DNA of 64,000 nt from Microbacterium sp. C5A9. GTDB taxonomy: Bacteria; Actinomycetota; Actinomycetes; Actinomycetales; Microbacteriaceae. The translations under genes and the position numbers were made by a program. Position 1 is the first letter of the stretch; the number at the start of each line of letters is the position of its first letter. Below the pieces are notes generated by a model, which had not been told where the DNA came from, did not search any database, and saw only the letters and a list, made by a program, of their open reading frames with translations. Location: NCBI RefSeq assembly GCF_022627955.1, contig NZ_JABXGD010000003.1, positions 124,001 to 188,000 on the forward strand, read 5' to 3'. This document shows, piece by piece, positions 37,000-50,284 of the stretch.

Positions 37000-38274
37000 G
37001 TGATTGTGGAGCACCTGAGTCTGGTCGATTTCCGCAATTACGCGACCGCCGAACTCGCTCTGCACCGCGGCCCGAACGTTCTGGTCGGGCGCAACGGGCA
37101 GGGCAAGACGAATCTCGCCGAAGCGGTCGTCTTCCTCGCGACGCTCGGCTCTCACCGTGTCTCGTCCGATGCGCCGCTCGTGCGTGACGGCCAGGAGTAC
37201 GCGATCATCCGCGCGCGACTGTCCCATGGTGAACGACGGGTGCTCGTCGAGGTGCAGCTCAACAAGCAGGGTGCGAACAAAGCGCGCATCAACGGGTCGC
37301 CCTCGAAGACGAACGAGCTGCCTCGGTACGCGCACGTCGTGCTGTTCGCCCCCGAAGATCTGCAGATCGTGCGGGGCGACCCCTCGGCCCGACGCCGGTT
37401 CGTCGACCAGCTGCTGATCCAGCGCACACCGCGCATGGCATCCGTGCTCGCCGACTACGACCGGGTCCTCAAGCAGCGGAACGCCCTGCTCAAGTCGGCT
37501 CGAGCCCGGGGGATCAAGGGCGAAGGACTCAGCACGCTCGACGTGTGGGACGACAAGCTCGTCTCCCTCGGCGCTGAGATCATCAGCGCGCGCCAGCGGC
37601 TGGCGGCAGATCTGCAGCAGCCGGTCGCCGAGGCCTACGCGGCGATCGCCGGTGAGGACCATCGTCCGCAACTCGAGTGGGCGCTGTCGGTCCGCGGCGC
37701 GGATCCCGAAGAGGGTGAATCCTCTCCGATCGACACGGACGGATCGCTGAGCATGGCGCGATGCGCCGAGATGTTCCACGCGGCCCTGCTCGCGAAGCGA
37801 TCGAACGAGCTCGATCGCGGACTCACGCTCACCGGTCCGCACCGAGACGACCTCGTTCTGCGGGTGCGCGGTCTTCCCGTGAAGGGGTATGCGTCGCACG
37901 GAGAATCGTGGTCCATGGCGCTCGCTCTGCGCCTCGCCTCCGCGGAACTGCTGCGCAGCGAGTCGCCCGCGGGCGACCCGGTCCTCATCCTCGACGACGT
38001 GTTCGCGGAACTCGATTCCGACCGTCGGCAGCGACTCGCGTCGGTGACGGCCGGCTACGAGCAGGTGGTGGTCACCGCCGCCGTGGAGGAGGATATTCCC
38101 GAGGTGCTGCACGCTCATGTCGTCAGGATCACCGCCGGCACGATCAGTGACGACAGGGCGCCTCGTCCGGATCAGGAAGCCAGGGGCGCGCGGGTCGACG
38201 AGTCCGGGGGCGACGGCTCTGCGCCTGAGGATTCGACGGGCCCGCTGACAGAGGAGGCGGAGACGCATGACTGA
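37000..38274 (+). CDS. recF: DNA replication and repair protein RecF
   Basis: SMC-like ATPase of 424 residues that helps load RecA at gaps. Walker A is GRNGQGKTN at 30-38; the signature region is HGESWSMALALRLASAELL read in parts and Walker B is VLILDDVFAELDSDRR. The last about 45 residues are an acidic, low-complexity tail (SGGDGSAPEDSTGPLTEEAE) beyond the usual family end. It starts with GTG 37000 (GTG 37006 is an alternative). It overlaps the dciA start by 8 nt. Confidence 0.94.
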   Translation: MIVEHLSLVDFRNYATAELALHRGPNVLVGRNGQGKTNLAEAVVFLATLGSHRVSSDAPLVRDGQEYAIIRARLSHGERRVLVEVQLNKQGANKARINGSPSKTNELPRYAHVVLFAPEDLQIVRGDPSARRRFVDQLLIQRTPRMASVLADYDRVLKQRNALLKSARARGIKGEGLSTLDVWDDKLVSLGAEIISARQRLAADLQQPVAEAYAAIAGEDHRPQLEWALSVRGADPEEGESSPIDTDGSLSMARCAEMFHAALLAKRSNELDRGLTLTGPHRDDLVLRVRGLPVKGYASHGESWSMALALRLASAELLRSESPAGDPVLILDDVFAELDSDRRQRLASVTAGYEQVVVTAAVEEDIPEVLHAHVVRITAGTISDDRAPRPDQEARGARVDESGGDGSAPEDSTGPLTEEAETHD

Positions 38275-38770
38275 CATCGCAGCGGTTCCGGCCGCCGAGA
38301 CACCCGAGACGGTGGCCACCTACCTTCGGCTGCGCGGATTGCAGCCGAGCTCGAAGAACTGGAAGCGCAAGCGCCGCGTCGTCGTCGACGACGACAACGC
38401 GCCCTTCACACCGGGACGTGATCCGGGCACGCTCGGAGCGGTGCTCGACAGACTGACCCGCGACGCGGGATGGGAGACCACACTCGCGCGCGAGGACCTC
38501 GTGCGTCAGTGGGCCGACCTCGCCGGAGCCGACACCGCGAAGCACTCCGAACCGGTCTCGTTGGAGCGCGGGGTGCTCACGGTGAAGTGCGACTCGACGG
38601 CCTGGGCGAAGAACCTGCAGTTCATGCGGGGCACCATCCTGACCGAGATCGGACGACGCTATCCGTCGGCCGGAGTCGAGAACCTCCGCTTCATCGGACC
38701 GGACGTACCCTCGTGGAAATGGGGTCCCAGAGTCGTTCCAGGGCGGGGCCCACGCGATACCTACGGGTAG
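38267..38770 (+). CDS. dciA: DciA-type replicative helicase loader (DUF721)
   Basis: Protein of 167 residues with the DUF721 domain in its C-terminal half (LARQWADLAG-like stretch seen as LVRQWADLAGADTAKHSEPVSL, and TVKCDSTAWAKNLQFM). In bacteria lacking DnaC/DnaI, DciA loads the DnaB helicase, which suits its place between recF and gyrB. The N-terminal half is basic (NWKRKRRVVVDDD) and probably disordered. Translationally overlapped with recF. Confidence 0.9.
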   Translation: MTDIAAVPAAETPETVATYLRLRGLQPSSKNWKRKRRVVVDDDNAPFTPGRDPGTLGAVLDRLTRDAGWETTLAREDLVRQWADLAGADTAKHSEPVSLERGVLTVKCDSTAWAKNLQFMRGTILTEIGRRYPSAGVENLRFIGPDVPSWKWGPRVVPGRGPRDTYG

Positions 38771-38864
38771 GACACCACGCAAGGGGTCCGACACGCTCAG
38801 AGGCCCACAGGTGGCCGCTGAGCCGCATATCGGCACGAAAGACCGCTAGACTGGGAGTTCGTGA

Positions 38865-40970
<2,106 letters not shown>

Positions 40971-40977
40971 TCCAGGC

Positions 40978-41030
40978 GAGCGCAGCGAGCAACCCTGGTC
41001 GTTGAGCGAGCGAAGCGAGTGGACATGTCG
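40978..41030. repeat. REP-like GAGCGAGCGAAGCGAG element between gyrB and gyrA
   Basis: Two related stretches, GCGAGCGCAGCGAGCA and GTTGAGCGAGCGAAGCGAG, occupy most of the 95-bp gyrB-gyrA gap. Similar GTCGTTGAGCGAGCG elements are scattered in Microbacterium-type genomes from memory; copy number could not be checked here. Confidence 0.45.
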
Positions 41031-41065
41031 CGAGCCGCTCTCGGAAACCAACGAAGAGAAGACAC

Positions 41066-43626
<2,561 letters not shown>

Positions 43627-43630
<4 letters not shown>

Positions 43631-44031
43631 GCACGGTAGCCGACAAGCTGGCGAAGAAGTCGACTCGTAAGACCGGAGGCAAGCAGGTCCGCCTGCGCCT
43701 CGTGTACGTCGACTTCTGGTCCGCAGTGAAGCTCTCTTTCCTGGGAGCCGTCGCGCTCGCGATCGTCACCATGGTGTCGTTCTTCCTGATTTACCTCGTG
43801 CTGCAGGCGACCGGGGTGCTCAACCAGGCCGACGAGTTCGTCGGCACGATCACCAGCGACTCGGTGCGGATCTCCGAGGTGGCGGGTCTTCCGCAGGTGA
43901 TGGCGTTCGCCGCCGTCGTCTCGATCCTCAACCTCATCGTCTTCACGGTGCTCGGCGCAGTCGTCGCCGGTATCTACAACGTCGCGGTGAAGGTGACCGG
44001 CGGACTTCTCGTCGGCTTCACCTCGAACTGA
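43627..44031 (+). CDS. DUF3566 membrane protein
   Basis: Protein of 134 residues: a basic N-terminus ([18 protein letters not shown]), a hydrophobic hairpin segment at about 38-62, and a second membrane segment at about 95-118 ([22 protein letters not shown]). This family is almost always found directly after gyrA in actinobacteria, which is the case here with a 4-nt overlap. Its function is unknown; related mycobacterial proteins act in cell division and envelope growth. A strong terminator follows. Confidence 0.9.
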
Positions 44032-44065
44032 CCGGTCGACGCGCAGACACGGACACACGCACAGA

Positions 44066-44097
44066 AGAAGGGCGGATGCTGCGGCATCCGCCCTTCT
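44066..44097 (+). terminator. Intrinsic terminator after the gyrBA-DUF3566 unit
   Basis: A 14-bp perfect stem, AGAAGGGCGGATGC (44066-44079) and GCATCCGCCCTTCT (44084-44097), with a 4-nt TGCG loop. It lies between convergent genes and may work in both directions. Confidence 0.9.
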
Positions 44098-44115
44098 CTG
44101 CGTCTACCGATGGCT

Positions 44116-44826
44116 CTACACGACGCCGGTCGTGCCGAGAAGTGTTCCGATCAGCCACGTGGCGAGCAGCGCGAGTGCGCCCCCGATGACGAGTCGTATC
44201 GAGGCGCGGGCCGCGGGTGAGCCACCGATGCGTGCCGACACGGTTCCCGTCAGCGCGAGCGCGAGGAGCACCGCCACGAAGGTGACCGGCACCCTCCACT
44301 CGGGTGGCGGGAGCAGGATCGCCAGCAGTGGCAGGAGGGCCCCGAGCGTGAAGGCGACCGCGGATGACAGCGCCGCGTGCCACGGGTTGACCAGGTCGTC
44401 CTGATCGATGCCGAGCTCGACCTCGAGGTGGGCGGCGAGGGCATCGTGTGCCGTGAGCTCCTGTGCGACGCGACGTGCCGTCTCCTCGCTGAGACCCCGT
44501 TCGCGGTAGAGGCCGGCGAGCTCGGCCAACTCGGCCTCGGGCATCGTCCGCAGCTCGTCGCGCTCCTTGGTGATCAGCGCCCGCTCGCTGTCGCGCTGGC
44601 TGCTCACCGACACATACTCGCCGAGTGCCATCGAGATCGCACCGCCCACGAGGCCTGCGAGGCCCGCGGTCAGCAGCGCGGCGTTGTCGGTGGTCGCGCC
44701 GGCCACGCCGACGAGCAGGGACGCGACAGATACGATGCCGTCGTTCGCGCCGAGCACTCCGGCGCGCAGCCAGTTGAGGCGCTGTCCGAGCCCTGAGCCG
44801 TGCGGTTCACCCTCATGTGCGGTCAT
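44116..44826 (-). CDS. VIT1/CCC1 family transporter
   Basis: Membrane protein of 236 residues in the vacuolar iron transporter family. Hallmarks are LNWLRAGVLGANDGIVSVASLLVGVAGA at the start and GAISMALGEYVSVSSQRDSE. A cytoplasmic helical insert (about 75-135) and then hydrophobic segments follow. Bacterial members are thought to export Fe2+ or Mn2+; the metal is not resolved. It stands alone and faces the gyrase unit. Confidence 0.92.
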   Translation of the reverse strand: MTAHEGEPHGSGLGQRLNWLRAGVLGANDGIVSVASLLVGVAGATTDNAALLTAGLAGLVGGAISMALGEYVSVSSQRDSERALITKERDELRTMPEAELAELAGLYRERGLSEETARRVAQELTAHDALAAHLEVELGIDQDDLVNPWHAALSSAVAFTLGALLPLLAILLPPPEWRVPVTFVAVLLALALTGTVSARIGGSPAARASIRLVIGGALALLATWLIGTLLGTTGVV

Positions 44827-44969
44827 GCGCTCAGTGAATCAGATGGGCGGGGATCGCGCTCCCCCTTACGCCGGCGTCGCCGGCGCGTCCGGTGCAGTAG
44901 GGAAAACCCGAATCAGGGTGTCGGGATGCCTCGGTGTCGGCCCTCTCGGCACCGCCGTACCTTGGAGAC

Positions 44970-46238
44970 ATGACGACACAGACTGCCACGCCACCACCGG
45001 CGACGGCCACGAAGCCGCCGCTGCGCATCGTGCTCACGATCCTGCATCTGGCGGGTATCGGGGTCATCGGTGGATTCATCTTCGCGACCCTCTCGGGCCT
45101 CCTCGGCACCGGCTTGGGACTGCTCTTCGCCGCGGGCGTCGGGGTCGTGCTCCTCGTCGGGCTCGTCTACGCGCTCTTCGGCGTCGGCTGGTTCGAGGTC
45201 GCCCGGGTCGGCGCGCTCTACAGGACCCCGATCGCACCACTGCGCTGGCGTCCGCGTGATCGCCCCGGATTCGTCGGGTGGCTGCGGTCGCTCGGACGGC
45301 AGGCGATCGACGGCCGCATGTGGCGCGCCCTGGCGAACTTCGCCATCACGGCCGTCCTCGGCTGGATCGTCCTCCGGCTCGCCTGGGGCTTCGTGTGGTC
45401 GATCGTGATCTGCTTCGCTCCCCTCGCAGGGACCGACACCGTGATCGGTCCGTTCGGCGGAGGGGGGATCGACGCCGCCTGGGCGCCGCTCATCGGCATC
45501 CTCGGAGTCGCCGCCTCGATCGCCGGCATGATCGGTCTTGCTCTGCTGCACCGCGTCATCTCGCTCGCCGTCGTCGTCCGCAGCCGCGAGGCCGAGCTCA
45601 CCGAGCGCGTACGCACCAGCACGGCGCAGCGGGAGGGAGCCGTGCGCGCCGCGGACCTGGAGCGCACCCGCATCGAGCGAGATCTGCACGACGGCGTTCA
45701 GCCGCGGCTCGTGTCCGTCGGCATGACCCTGGGCCTCGCCCAGCAGAAGATCGACAACGACCCGGCTGCCGCGAAGGAGCTGATCTCCGAGGCGCACACG
45801 TCGACGAAGGCGGCGATCACCGAGCTGCGACAGCTCGCCCGAGGCATCCACGCCTCCGTGCTCGACGACCGCGGACTCGACGCCGCGCTCTCGGCGCTCG
45901 CCGGCCGATCTCACATTCCGGTGAGTCTCGACGTCCGCATGGACGGACGCTGCAGTCGCGAGGCCGAGGCCGCGGTCTACTTCTCGATCGCCGAATCTCT
46001 CACGAACGCCGCCAAGCACTCCCGTGCCAGCGAGACCAGGGTCACCGTGCGACTGCGCGAGGGCGGGGTCCTCTGGGCCCGCGTCGAGGACAACGGCATG
46101 GGTGGCGCTCAGGTGCAGCCCGGCGGTGGTCTCGACGGCATCGCGAACCGCATCCTCGCCGCGGGCGGAACTTTCCGCCTCGAGAGCCCGCTCGGCGGGC
46201 CGACCAGCCTGGAGGTGAACGTGCCATGCGCATCCTGA
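44970..46238 (+). CDS. Sensor histidine kinase, NarL/LiaS type (HisKA_3)
   Basis: Membrane sensor kinase of 422 residues with about four hydrophobic segments in the first 200 residues and a small extracytoplasmic region. The HisKA_3 dimerisation motif is ERTRIERDLHDGVQPRL with the phospho-accepting His; the ATPase part has FSIAESLTNAAKHSRA and DNGMGG. ATG 44970 has TTGGAG upstream. It overlaps the response-regulator gene by 13 nt, so they are a coupled pair. Confidence 0.93.
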   Translation: MTTQTATPPPATATKPPLRIVLTILHLAGIGVIGGFIFATLSGLLGTGLGLLFAAGVGVVLLVGLVYALFGVGWFEVARVGALYRTPIAPLRWRPRDRPGFVGWLRSLGRQAIDGRMWRALANFAITAVLGWIVLRLAWGFVWSIVICFAPLAGTDTVIGPFGGGGIDAAWAPLIGILGVAASIAGMIGLALLHRVISLAVVVRSREAELTERVRTSTAQREGAVRAADLERTRIERDLHDGVQPRLVSVGMTLGLAQQKIDNDPAAAKELISEAHTSTKAAITELRQLARGIHASVLDDRGLDAALSALAGRSHIPVSLDVRMDGRCSREAEAAVYFSIAESLTNAAKHSRASETRVTVRLREGGVLWARVEDNGMGGAQVQPGGGLDGIANRILAAGGTFRLESPLGGPTSLEVNVPCAS

Positions 46239-46912
46239 TCTGCGAGGACTCCGTCCTGCTGCGCGAGGGGCTCGTGCGGCTGCTGGAGGACGCGGGCCAC
46301 CGAGTGGTCGCCGCGCTCCCCGACATCGAGGGCCTCGACGAGGCGGTCGCCGACACCGACCCGGAGCTCTGCATCCTCGATGTGCGGCTGCCGCCGACGT
46401 TCACGGACGAGGGCATCCGCGCCGCACTGCACCTGCGTGACACGAATCCGGCGCTGCCGCTGCTCGTGCTCTCGCAGTATGTCGAGGAGCGCTACGCGTC
46501 CGACCTGATCGCGGCACAGGGCGGCCCGCTCGGCTACCTGCTCAAGGACCGGGTGGCCGATGTCGCCGAGTTCCTCGGGTCGGTGCAGCGCATCTCGGAG
46601 GGGGCCACGGTGCTCGACCCCGAAGTGGTGGCGCAGCTGCTGACGCGTCGCAACCGCGACGACCGGATGCTGCGGCTCACCGAACGTGAGCGCACCGTGC
46701 TGGCACTGATCGCCGAGGGGAAGTCGAACCAGGCGATCGCCGCACTGCTCTTCCTCTCGGAGGCGAGTGTCGAGAAGCACATCACCGCGATCTTCCAGAA
46801 GCTGGGTCTCGAGCAGGGCGAGTCGGGAAACCGCCGCGTCCTCGCCGCGCTGGCTCACATCGAGAACACGGGCGGCGCGATGCCGACCGGACAGACAGGA
46901 GTGGGACGATGA
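46226..46912 (+). CDS. Response regulator, NarL/LuxR family
   Basis: DNA-binding regulator of 228 residues. The receiver domain (CEDSVLLREGL, phosphorylated Asp in LCILDVRLPP) is followed by a LuxR-type helix-turn-helix (LTERERTVLALIAEGKSNQAIA and SEASVEKHITAIFQKL). Partner of the kinase encoded upstream; both overlap, and the DUF4097 gene downstream also overlaps by 4 nt, giving a three-gene operon. The regulated genes are likely the operon itself and envelope functions. Confidence 0.94.
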   Translation: MRILICEDSVLLREGLVRLLEDAGHRVVAALPDIEGLDEAVADTDPELCILDVRLPPTFTDEGIRAALHLRDTNPALPLLVLSQYVEERYASDLIAAQGGPLGYLLKDRVADVAEFLGSVQRISEGATVLDPEVVAQLLTRRNRDDRMLRLTERERTVLALIAEGKSNQAIAALLFLSEASVEKHITAIFQKLGLEQGESGNRRVLAALAHIENTGGAMPTGQTGVGR

Positions 46913-47850
46913 CCACCAACGACGACTTCCCGGGCGGCCAGACGCCCTACACGCCCCCGCCCGCATCCGCACCGGACGCGCACACTCCGCCGCCGACCGA
47001 GCCGGCACCTCCGACGCAGACCGCGCCCGGTGCGCCGGGTCCGTCGTCGGGAGCGAGGGCGGTCATGATCCTCACCGCGATCGTGGGCGGCATCGCGCTG
47101 CTCGGCTCGGGTGCCACCGCCGCCGTCGCCGCGACGGGTGGCCTCGTCGCCTCGTCGACGGAGAGCGCCGACTCGGTGCAGACCGAGGGCGTCTCGGGGC
47201 TCCAGGGCATCGACCTCGACGTCGATGCGGGCAACATGCGCATCGAGTTCGGTGAAGTCGACGAGGCGGAGCTCGCGGTCACCAACGGCCGCGGACCCGG
47301 GTGGACGCTCGAGCGCGACGGGGAGGACCTGGTCGTCAGGAGCCCCGAGTTCCGCTTCGGGTGGTGGTTCGGGAGCTGGTTCGGCGATGACGAGTCGGCC
47401 GTGCTCACACTCCCGGAGAGCCTGCGCGATGCAGCACTCGACGCCGACCTCACCCTCGACGCCGGCAGCCTCGACGTCGTGGGCGACTTCGGTGCGCTCG
47501 ACATCTCGGTCAACGCGGGGGCGCTCGACATCGAGGGATCCGCGAGCAGTCTCGGCATCGACATGAGCGCCGGTCGCGCCGACGCCGTCATCGACGGGGT
47601 GGACGAGGCCGATCTCAGCGTCGCCGCGGGCGACCTCACCGTCGAGCTGACGGGACGGGCGCCGTCGCAGACGACCATCGACGTCAGCGCCGGATCCTTC
47701 GATCTCACGGTTCCGGACGAGCCGTACACGATCATCCAGGACGTCAGTGCGGGCTCGCTCGACGCTCGCGTCGATCAGTCCGGGGGCGGGCGCAACACCA
47801 TCGACGTCTCGCTCTCGGCGGGCAGCGCCACGATTCGTCCCGGCCGCTGA
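46909..47850 (+). CDS. DUF4097 (LiaG-like) membrane-anchored protein
   Basis: Protein of 313 residues: a Pro/Thr-rich cytoplasmic head (about 1-50), one membrane segment (about 52-80), and an outer domain of repeated strands in which DVSAGS, DMSAGR and SLSAGS recur every about 20 residues, as in the DUF4097 adhesin-like beta-solenoid. AGGAG precedes the ATG. It is the last gene of the two-component operon. By analogy with LiaFGSR systems it may report on or modulate cell-envelope stress. Confidence 0.87.
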   Translation: MTTNDDFPGGQTPYTPPPASAPDAHTPPPTEPAPPTQTAPGAPGPSSGARAVMILTAIVGGIALLGSGATAAVAATGGLVASSTESADSVQTEGVSGLQGIDLDVDAGNMRIEFGEVDEAELAVTNGRGPGWTLERDGEDLVVRSPEFRFGWWFGSWFGDDESAVLTLPESLRDAALDADLTLDAGSLDVVGDFGALDISVNAGALDIEGSASSLGIDMSAGRADAVIDGVDEADLSVAAGDLTVELTGRAPSQTTIDVSAGSFDLTVPDEPYTIIQDVSAGSLDARVDQSGGGRNTIDVSLSAGSATIRPGR

Positions 47851-47892
47851 GGCGGGTCGAGGGCGGGGGCCGGTTCGGGTCCCCGTCCTCGA

Positions 47893-47922
47893 TTGGGTTT
47901 TTCGTGGAATCTCCGGTAAAGT
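47893..47922 (+). promoter_or_regulatory. Promoter of the tRNA pair
   Basis: TTGGGT (47893-47898), 18-nt spacer, TAAAGT (47917-47922), ending 12 nt before the tRNA-Ile start. It resembles the main-sigma consensus. Confidence 0.5.
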
Positions 47923-47934
47923 TCTGGAGGTTGC

Positions 47935-48008
47935 GGGGCTATAGCTCAGGCGGTTAGAGCGCTTCACTGATAATGAAGAGGTCCCAGGTTCAAGTCCTGG
48001 TAGCCCCA
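47935..48008 (+). tRNA. tRNA-Ile (GAT anticodon)
   Basis: A 74-nt cloverleaf with acceptor GGGGCTA/TAGCCCC, anticodon stem CTTCA/TGAAG with loop CTGATAA (anticodon GAT), and the T arm GGTTCAAGTCC. The CCA end is not encoded, consistent with need for the cca product. Confidence 0.97.
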
Positions 48009-48034
48009 CTCCTCAACTCAAGAAATTCCCTCAC

Positions 48035-48107
48035 GGGGCCTTAGCTCAGTTGGTAGAGCGCCTGCTTTGCAAGCAGGATGTCAGGAGTTCGAATCTCCTA
48101 GGCTCCA
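48035..48107 (+). tRNA. tRNA-Ala (TGC anticodon)
   Basis: A 73-nt cloverleaf: acceptor GGGGCCT pairs with AGGCTCC (one G:U), anticodon stem CCTGC/GCAGG with loop TTTGCAA (anticodon TGC), T arm GAGTTCGAATCTC. It lies 26 nt after tRNA-Ile, co-transcribed; CCA is not encoded. Confidence 0.97.
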
Positions 48108-48125
48108 CACTGTGTTGAGACAGTT

Positions 48126-48163
48126 CGAGAAGGCCCCGCCCTGTGCGGGGCCTTCTCGTTTCT
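48126..48163 (+). terminator. Intrinsic terminator after the tRNA pair
   Basis: A 14-bp stem, CGAGAAGGCCCCGC (48126-48139) with GCGGGGCCTTCTCG (48145-48158), 5-nt loop, then TTTCT. Confidence 0.9.
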
Positions 48164-48202
48164 GCAGGCTCTCTCGTGTGTCGGGCTCCCTCGTGCGCGG
48201 GC

Positions 48203-48760
48203 CTAGGGGACGATCTGCTCCGTGAGCTCGTTCGTGGCGGTGTCGCAGGTCGTGATGCGCCAGACGGCGGCGCCGTCGTCGAGGACCCGGGTCATCTCGA
48301 CGATCAGCGGGCTCGGCCACTGCTCTCCCGACGCCATCGCCGCCAGGAGTGCCCCGGTCCCGGCGGTCTGCTCCGCCTCGGTGAGCTGCGCGTCGCCGGA
48401 CGAGCGGATCTCGAAGGAGCTCACGTCGACGATCGACTCCCTGCCGAACGAGGGGTCGTCGACGCGTTCGCCCCACATGTCCGTCTTCGACGCGGCGCTG
48501 CGGATCCGCCACACCCACTGCTCGTCGAGGTATTCGAGGCGGAGTCCGACGATGCTTCCGCCCACGGCTGCGGATTCCGACGGCAGTGATTCGAGGAAGT
48601 CGGTCGGCCAGGAGAACTCCGGGGGCATGCAGGTCCCCGGATAGTCCTCGCCGACGGTCTGCGGAGGATCGGGCATGGCGGCACTGGCCGAGCAACCCGT
48701 CGTGATCCCCACCAGGCTCACGGCGATCGCCAGGGCGAACGCGCTCGCGCTTCTCTTCAT
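48203..48760 (-). CDS. Putative lipoprotein, unknown function
   Basis: Secreted protein of 185 residues. A hydrophobic signal (about 5-20) leads to VGITTGC, a slightly weak lipobox with the anchoring Cys at about residue 23. The mature part has two more Cys (CMPPEF and TTCDTATN) and no domain I recognise. Single gene, facing the tRNA terminator. Upstream of its start is the AT-richer gap with DnaA-box-like palindromes. Confidence 0.8.
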   Translation of the reverse strand: MKRSASAFALAIAVSLVGITTGCSASAAMPDPPQTVGEDYPGTCMPPEFSWPTDFLESLPSESAAVGGSIVGLRLEYLDEQWVWRIRSAASKTDMWGERVDDPSFGRESIVDVSSFEIRSSGDAQLTEAEQTAGTGALLAAMASGEQWPSPLIVEMTRVLDDGAAVWRITTCDTATNELTEQIVP

Positions 48761-49063
48761 CGATCCTCCTCGGTCAGCGCCCAGAGCCTATCCGACGATC
48801 TCGACGGCACCTCTCCTCCACAGGTGTTAACAACCCTGTTAACAACTCCGCGCCGTGAGTGCGCGGGGGCGGCGAGACCACGTCGGCGGTCAGAGATGAA
48901 CGGTGTGATCAGGCATATTCATCCACAGCTGTGGATGAACCTGTTAACAACTCGGATATCCGATCATCTGCACGGTGTTCCTGGCAATCGGGGCCCTGCC
49001 ATGTCGGTGCCTCGATCACAACCCCCCTTCCGGGGTCCCATGACGCGGCGTAGCGTTCCCGTC
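48761..49063. other. Divergent intergenic region with DnaA-box-like palindrome and TGTTAACAAC repeats
   Basis: This gap of 303 bp between two divergent small genes carries a 22-bp perfect palindrome, TTCATCCACAG joined to CTGTGGATGAA (48918-48939), made of two facing one-mismatch DnaA boxes. TGTTAACAAC occurs three times (48825, 48837, 48942). The 16-mer TCCACAGGTGTTAACA (48817-48832) is identical to oriC positions 35600-35615. A short palindrome TCGGATATCCGA lies at 48952-48963. Confidence 0.75.
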
Positions 49064-49345
49064 ATGACTTCCGCGAAGACGATGATCCAGACCGAGGCCA
49101 TCTTCGATTCGGCGAGCTATCTTCTCGCGCAGGATCAGGATGTCGCGGATCTGCGTCGTCGTATCGAGGATGCCGCCAGGACCCCGGGGGTCTTCGTGGA
49201 TTTCGTGGTCGTCGGCAATCGACAGGTGAGCGTTCTGATCACCCAGCACAGTCGAGTCACGATAAGCGTGTCCACGGTGGCCTTCGATGAGCGCGACACG
49301 GGAGACCTCGACTACCCCTACGGCGGGTACTACGACATCCTCTGA
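49064..49345 (+). CDS. Small hypothetical protein
   Basis: Protein of 93 residues from MTSAKTMIQTEAIFDSA (ATG 49064); an in-frame ATG 49040 would add 8 residues. It has a helical acidic N-terminal half (DVADLRRRIEDAA), a beta-like middle (FVDFVVVGNRQVSVLITQ) and the ending DLDYPYGGYYDIL. No signal or membrane segment. Family not recognised. It is downstream of the DnaA-box-like region, which may contain its promoter. Confidence 0.65.
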   Translation: MTSAKTMIQTEAIFDSASYLLAQDQDVADLRRRIEDAARTPGVFVDFVVVGNRQVSVLITQHSRVTISVSTVAFDERDTGDLDYPYGGYYDIL

Positions 49346-49366
49346 CGCCGACCAGTGGCCTCCGAG

Positions 49367-50284
49367 TCAGGCGGGCTGAGCCGCGCGCAGACTCGCCGCC
49401 GCATCGTGCAGACACTCGATGAAGGCCGCACACACCGCGTTGTCGTCGTCGGCCGTGCGTCGTGCGGCGAGCAGCCGGGTGGTCGGCGAACCCGCGATCG
49501 GCACGACGGCGATCGAGGGCGGCACCAGTTGGCGCACGGATTCGGGAAGGATGCTGGCGCCGACGCCCGCCGCGACGAACCCGAGCGCCGTCTCCTGATG
49601 CACGACCTCTTCGACGATGCGCATCGTGCCGGCCGAGATGCCCAGCACCTCGTCGACCCGATCGACGAACCCCGGCATCAGCGACCTCGGGTAGGTGATC
49701 ATCGGCACATCGATGATCTCCTCGGCGGTGACCTCGGTGCGGGAGGCGAGAGGATGCCCCGTCGGCACGCACATCACGAGCCGCTCCTCATAGACGACCT
49801 CCGTCGTCAGCCCGGGAGACGACGGGCCCGTCGGGACTTCATCGCGCACGATGCCGATGTCGAGTGTGCCGTCGCGCAGACGGTCGAACTGCTCTCCTGA
49901 TGTCAACGGCACCAGTGTGAGCGACACCCGCTCACGTCGCGCGCGGAACAGCTGCACGACCTCGGGCAGCACGGTGTAGTTCGCCGAGCTGACGAAGCCG
50001 GCGCTCAGCTGACCCGCGAGACCGTCGACGTAGTCGCGCATCTCGCCGCGCACCGAGTCGACCTCGTCGAGGATCCTCCGAGCTCGCGCCTGCAGATGGA
50101 GACCGGCGGGAGTCAGGCTCACCCGGCGCGTGCTGCGCTCGAAGAGCGGAACGCCGACCTCGCGTTCGAGTCGGCTCACCTGCACGCTCAGCGGGGGCTG
50201 CGACATGTGCAGGCGCCGGGCCGCGCGGCCGAAGTGGAGCTCGTCTGCGACAGCCATGAAGTAGCGCAGCTGACGGAGTTCCAT
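49367..50284 (-). CDS. LysR family transcriptional regulator
   Basis: Regulator of 305 residues: winged-helix DNA-binding domain at the N-terminus (MELRQLRYFMAVADELHFGRAARRLHMSQPPLS in parts) and a two-lobed effector domain. The start ATG 50284 is the family start; the open frame continues to 50470 without support. It is divergent from the ornithine-cyclodeaminase-family gene with 148 bp between, so it probably activates the nitrogen locus to its right. The co-inducer is unknown. Confidence 0.92.
   Translation of the reverse strand: MELRQLRYFMAVADELHFGRAARRLHMSQPPLSVQVSRLEREVGVPLFERSTRRVSLTPAGLHLQARARRILDEVDSVRGEMRDYVDGLAGQLSAGFVSSANYTVLPEVVQLFRARRERVSLTLVPLTSGEQFDRLRDGTLDIGIVRDEVPTGPSSPGLTTEVVYEERLVMCVPTGHPLASRTEVTAEEIIDVPMITYPRSLMPGFVDRVDEVLGISAGTMRIVEEVVHQETALGFVAAGVGASILPESVRQLVPPSIAVVPIAGSPTTRLLAARRTADDDNAVCAAFIECLHDAAASLRAAQPA

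Noticed and set aside
36439..38319. 626-codon leftward open frame
   Set aside because: Antisense shadow of dnaN and recF.
47935..48107. tRNA genes as an integration site of a mobile element
   Set aside because: No integrase, no repeated tRNA 3' end was seen in the following sequence, and the neighbouring genes look native.
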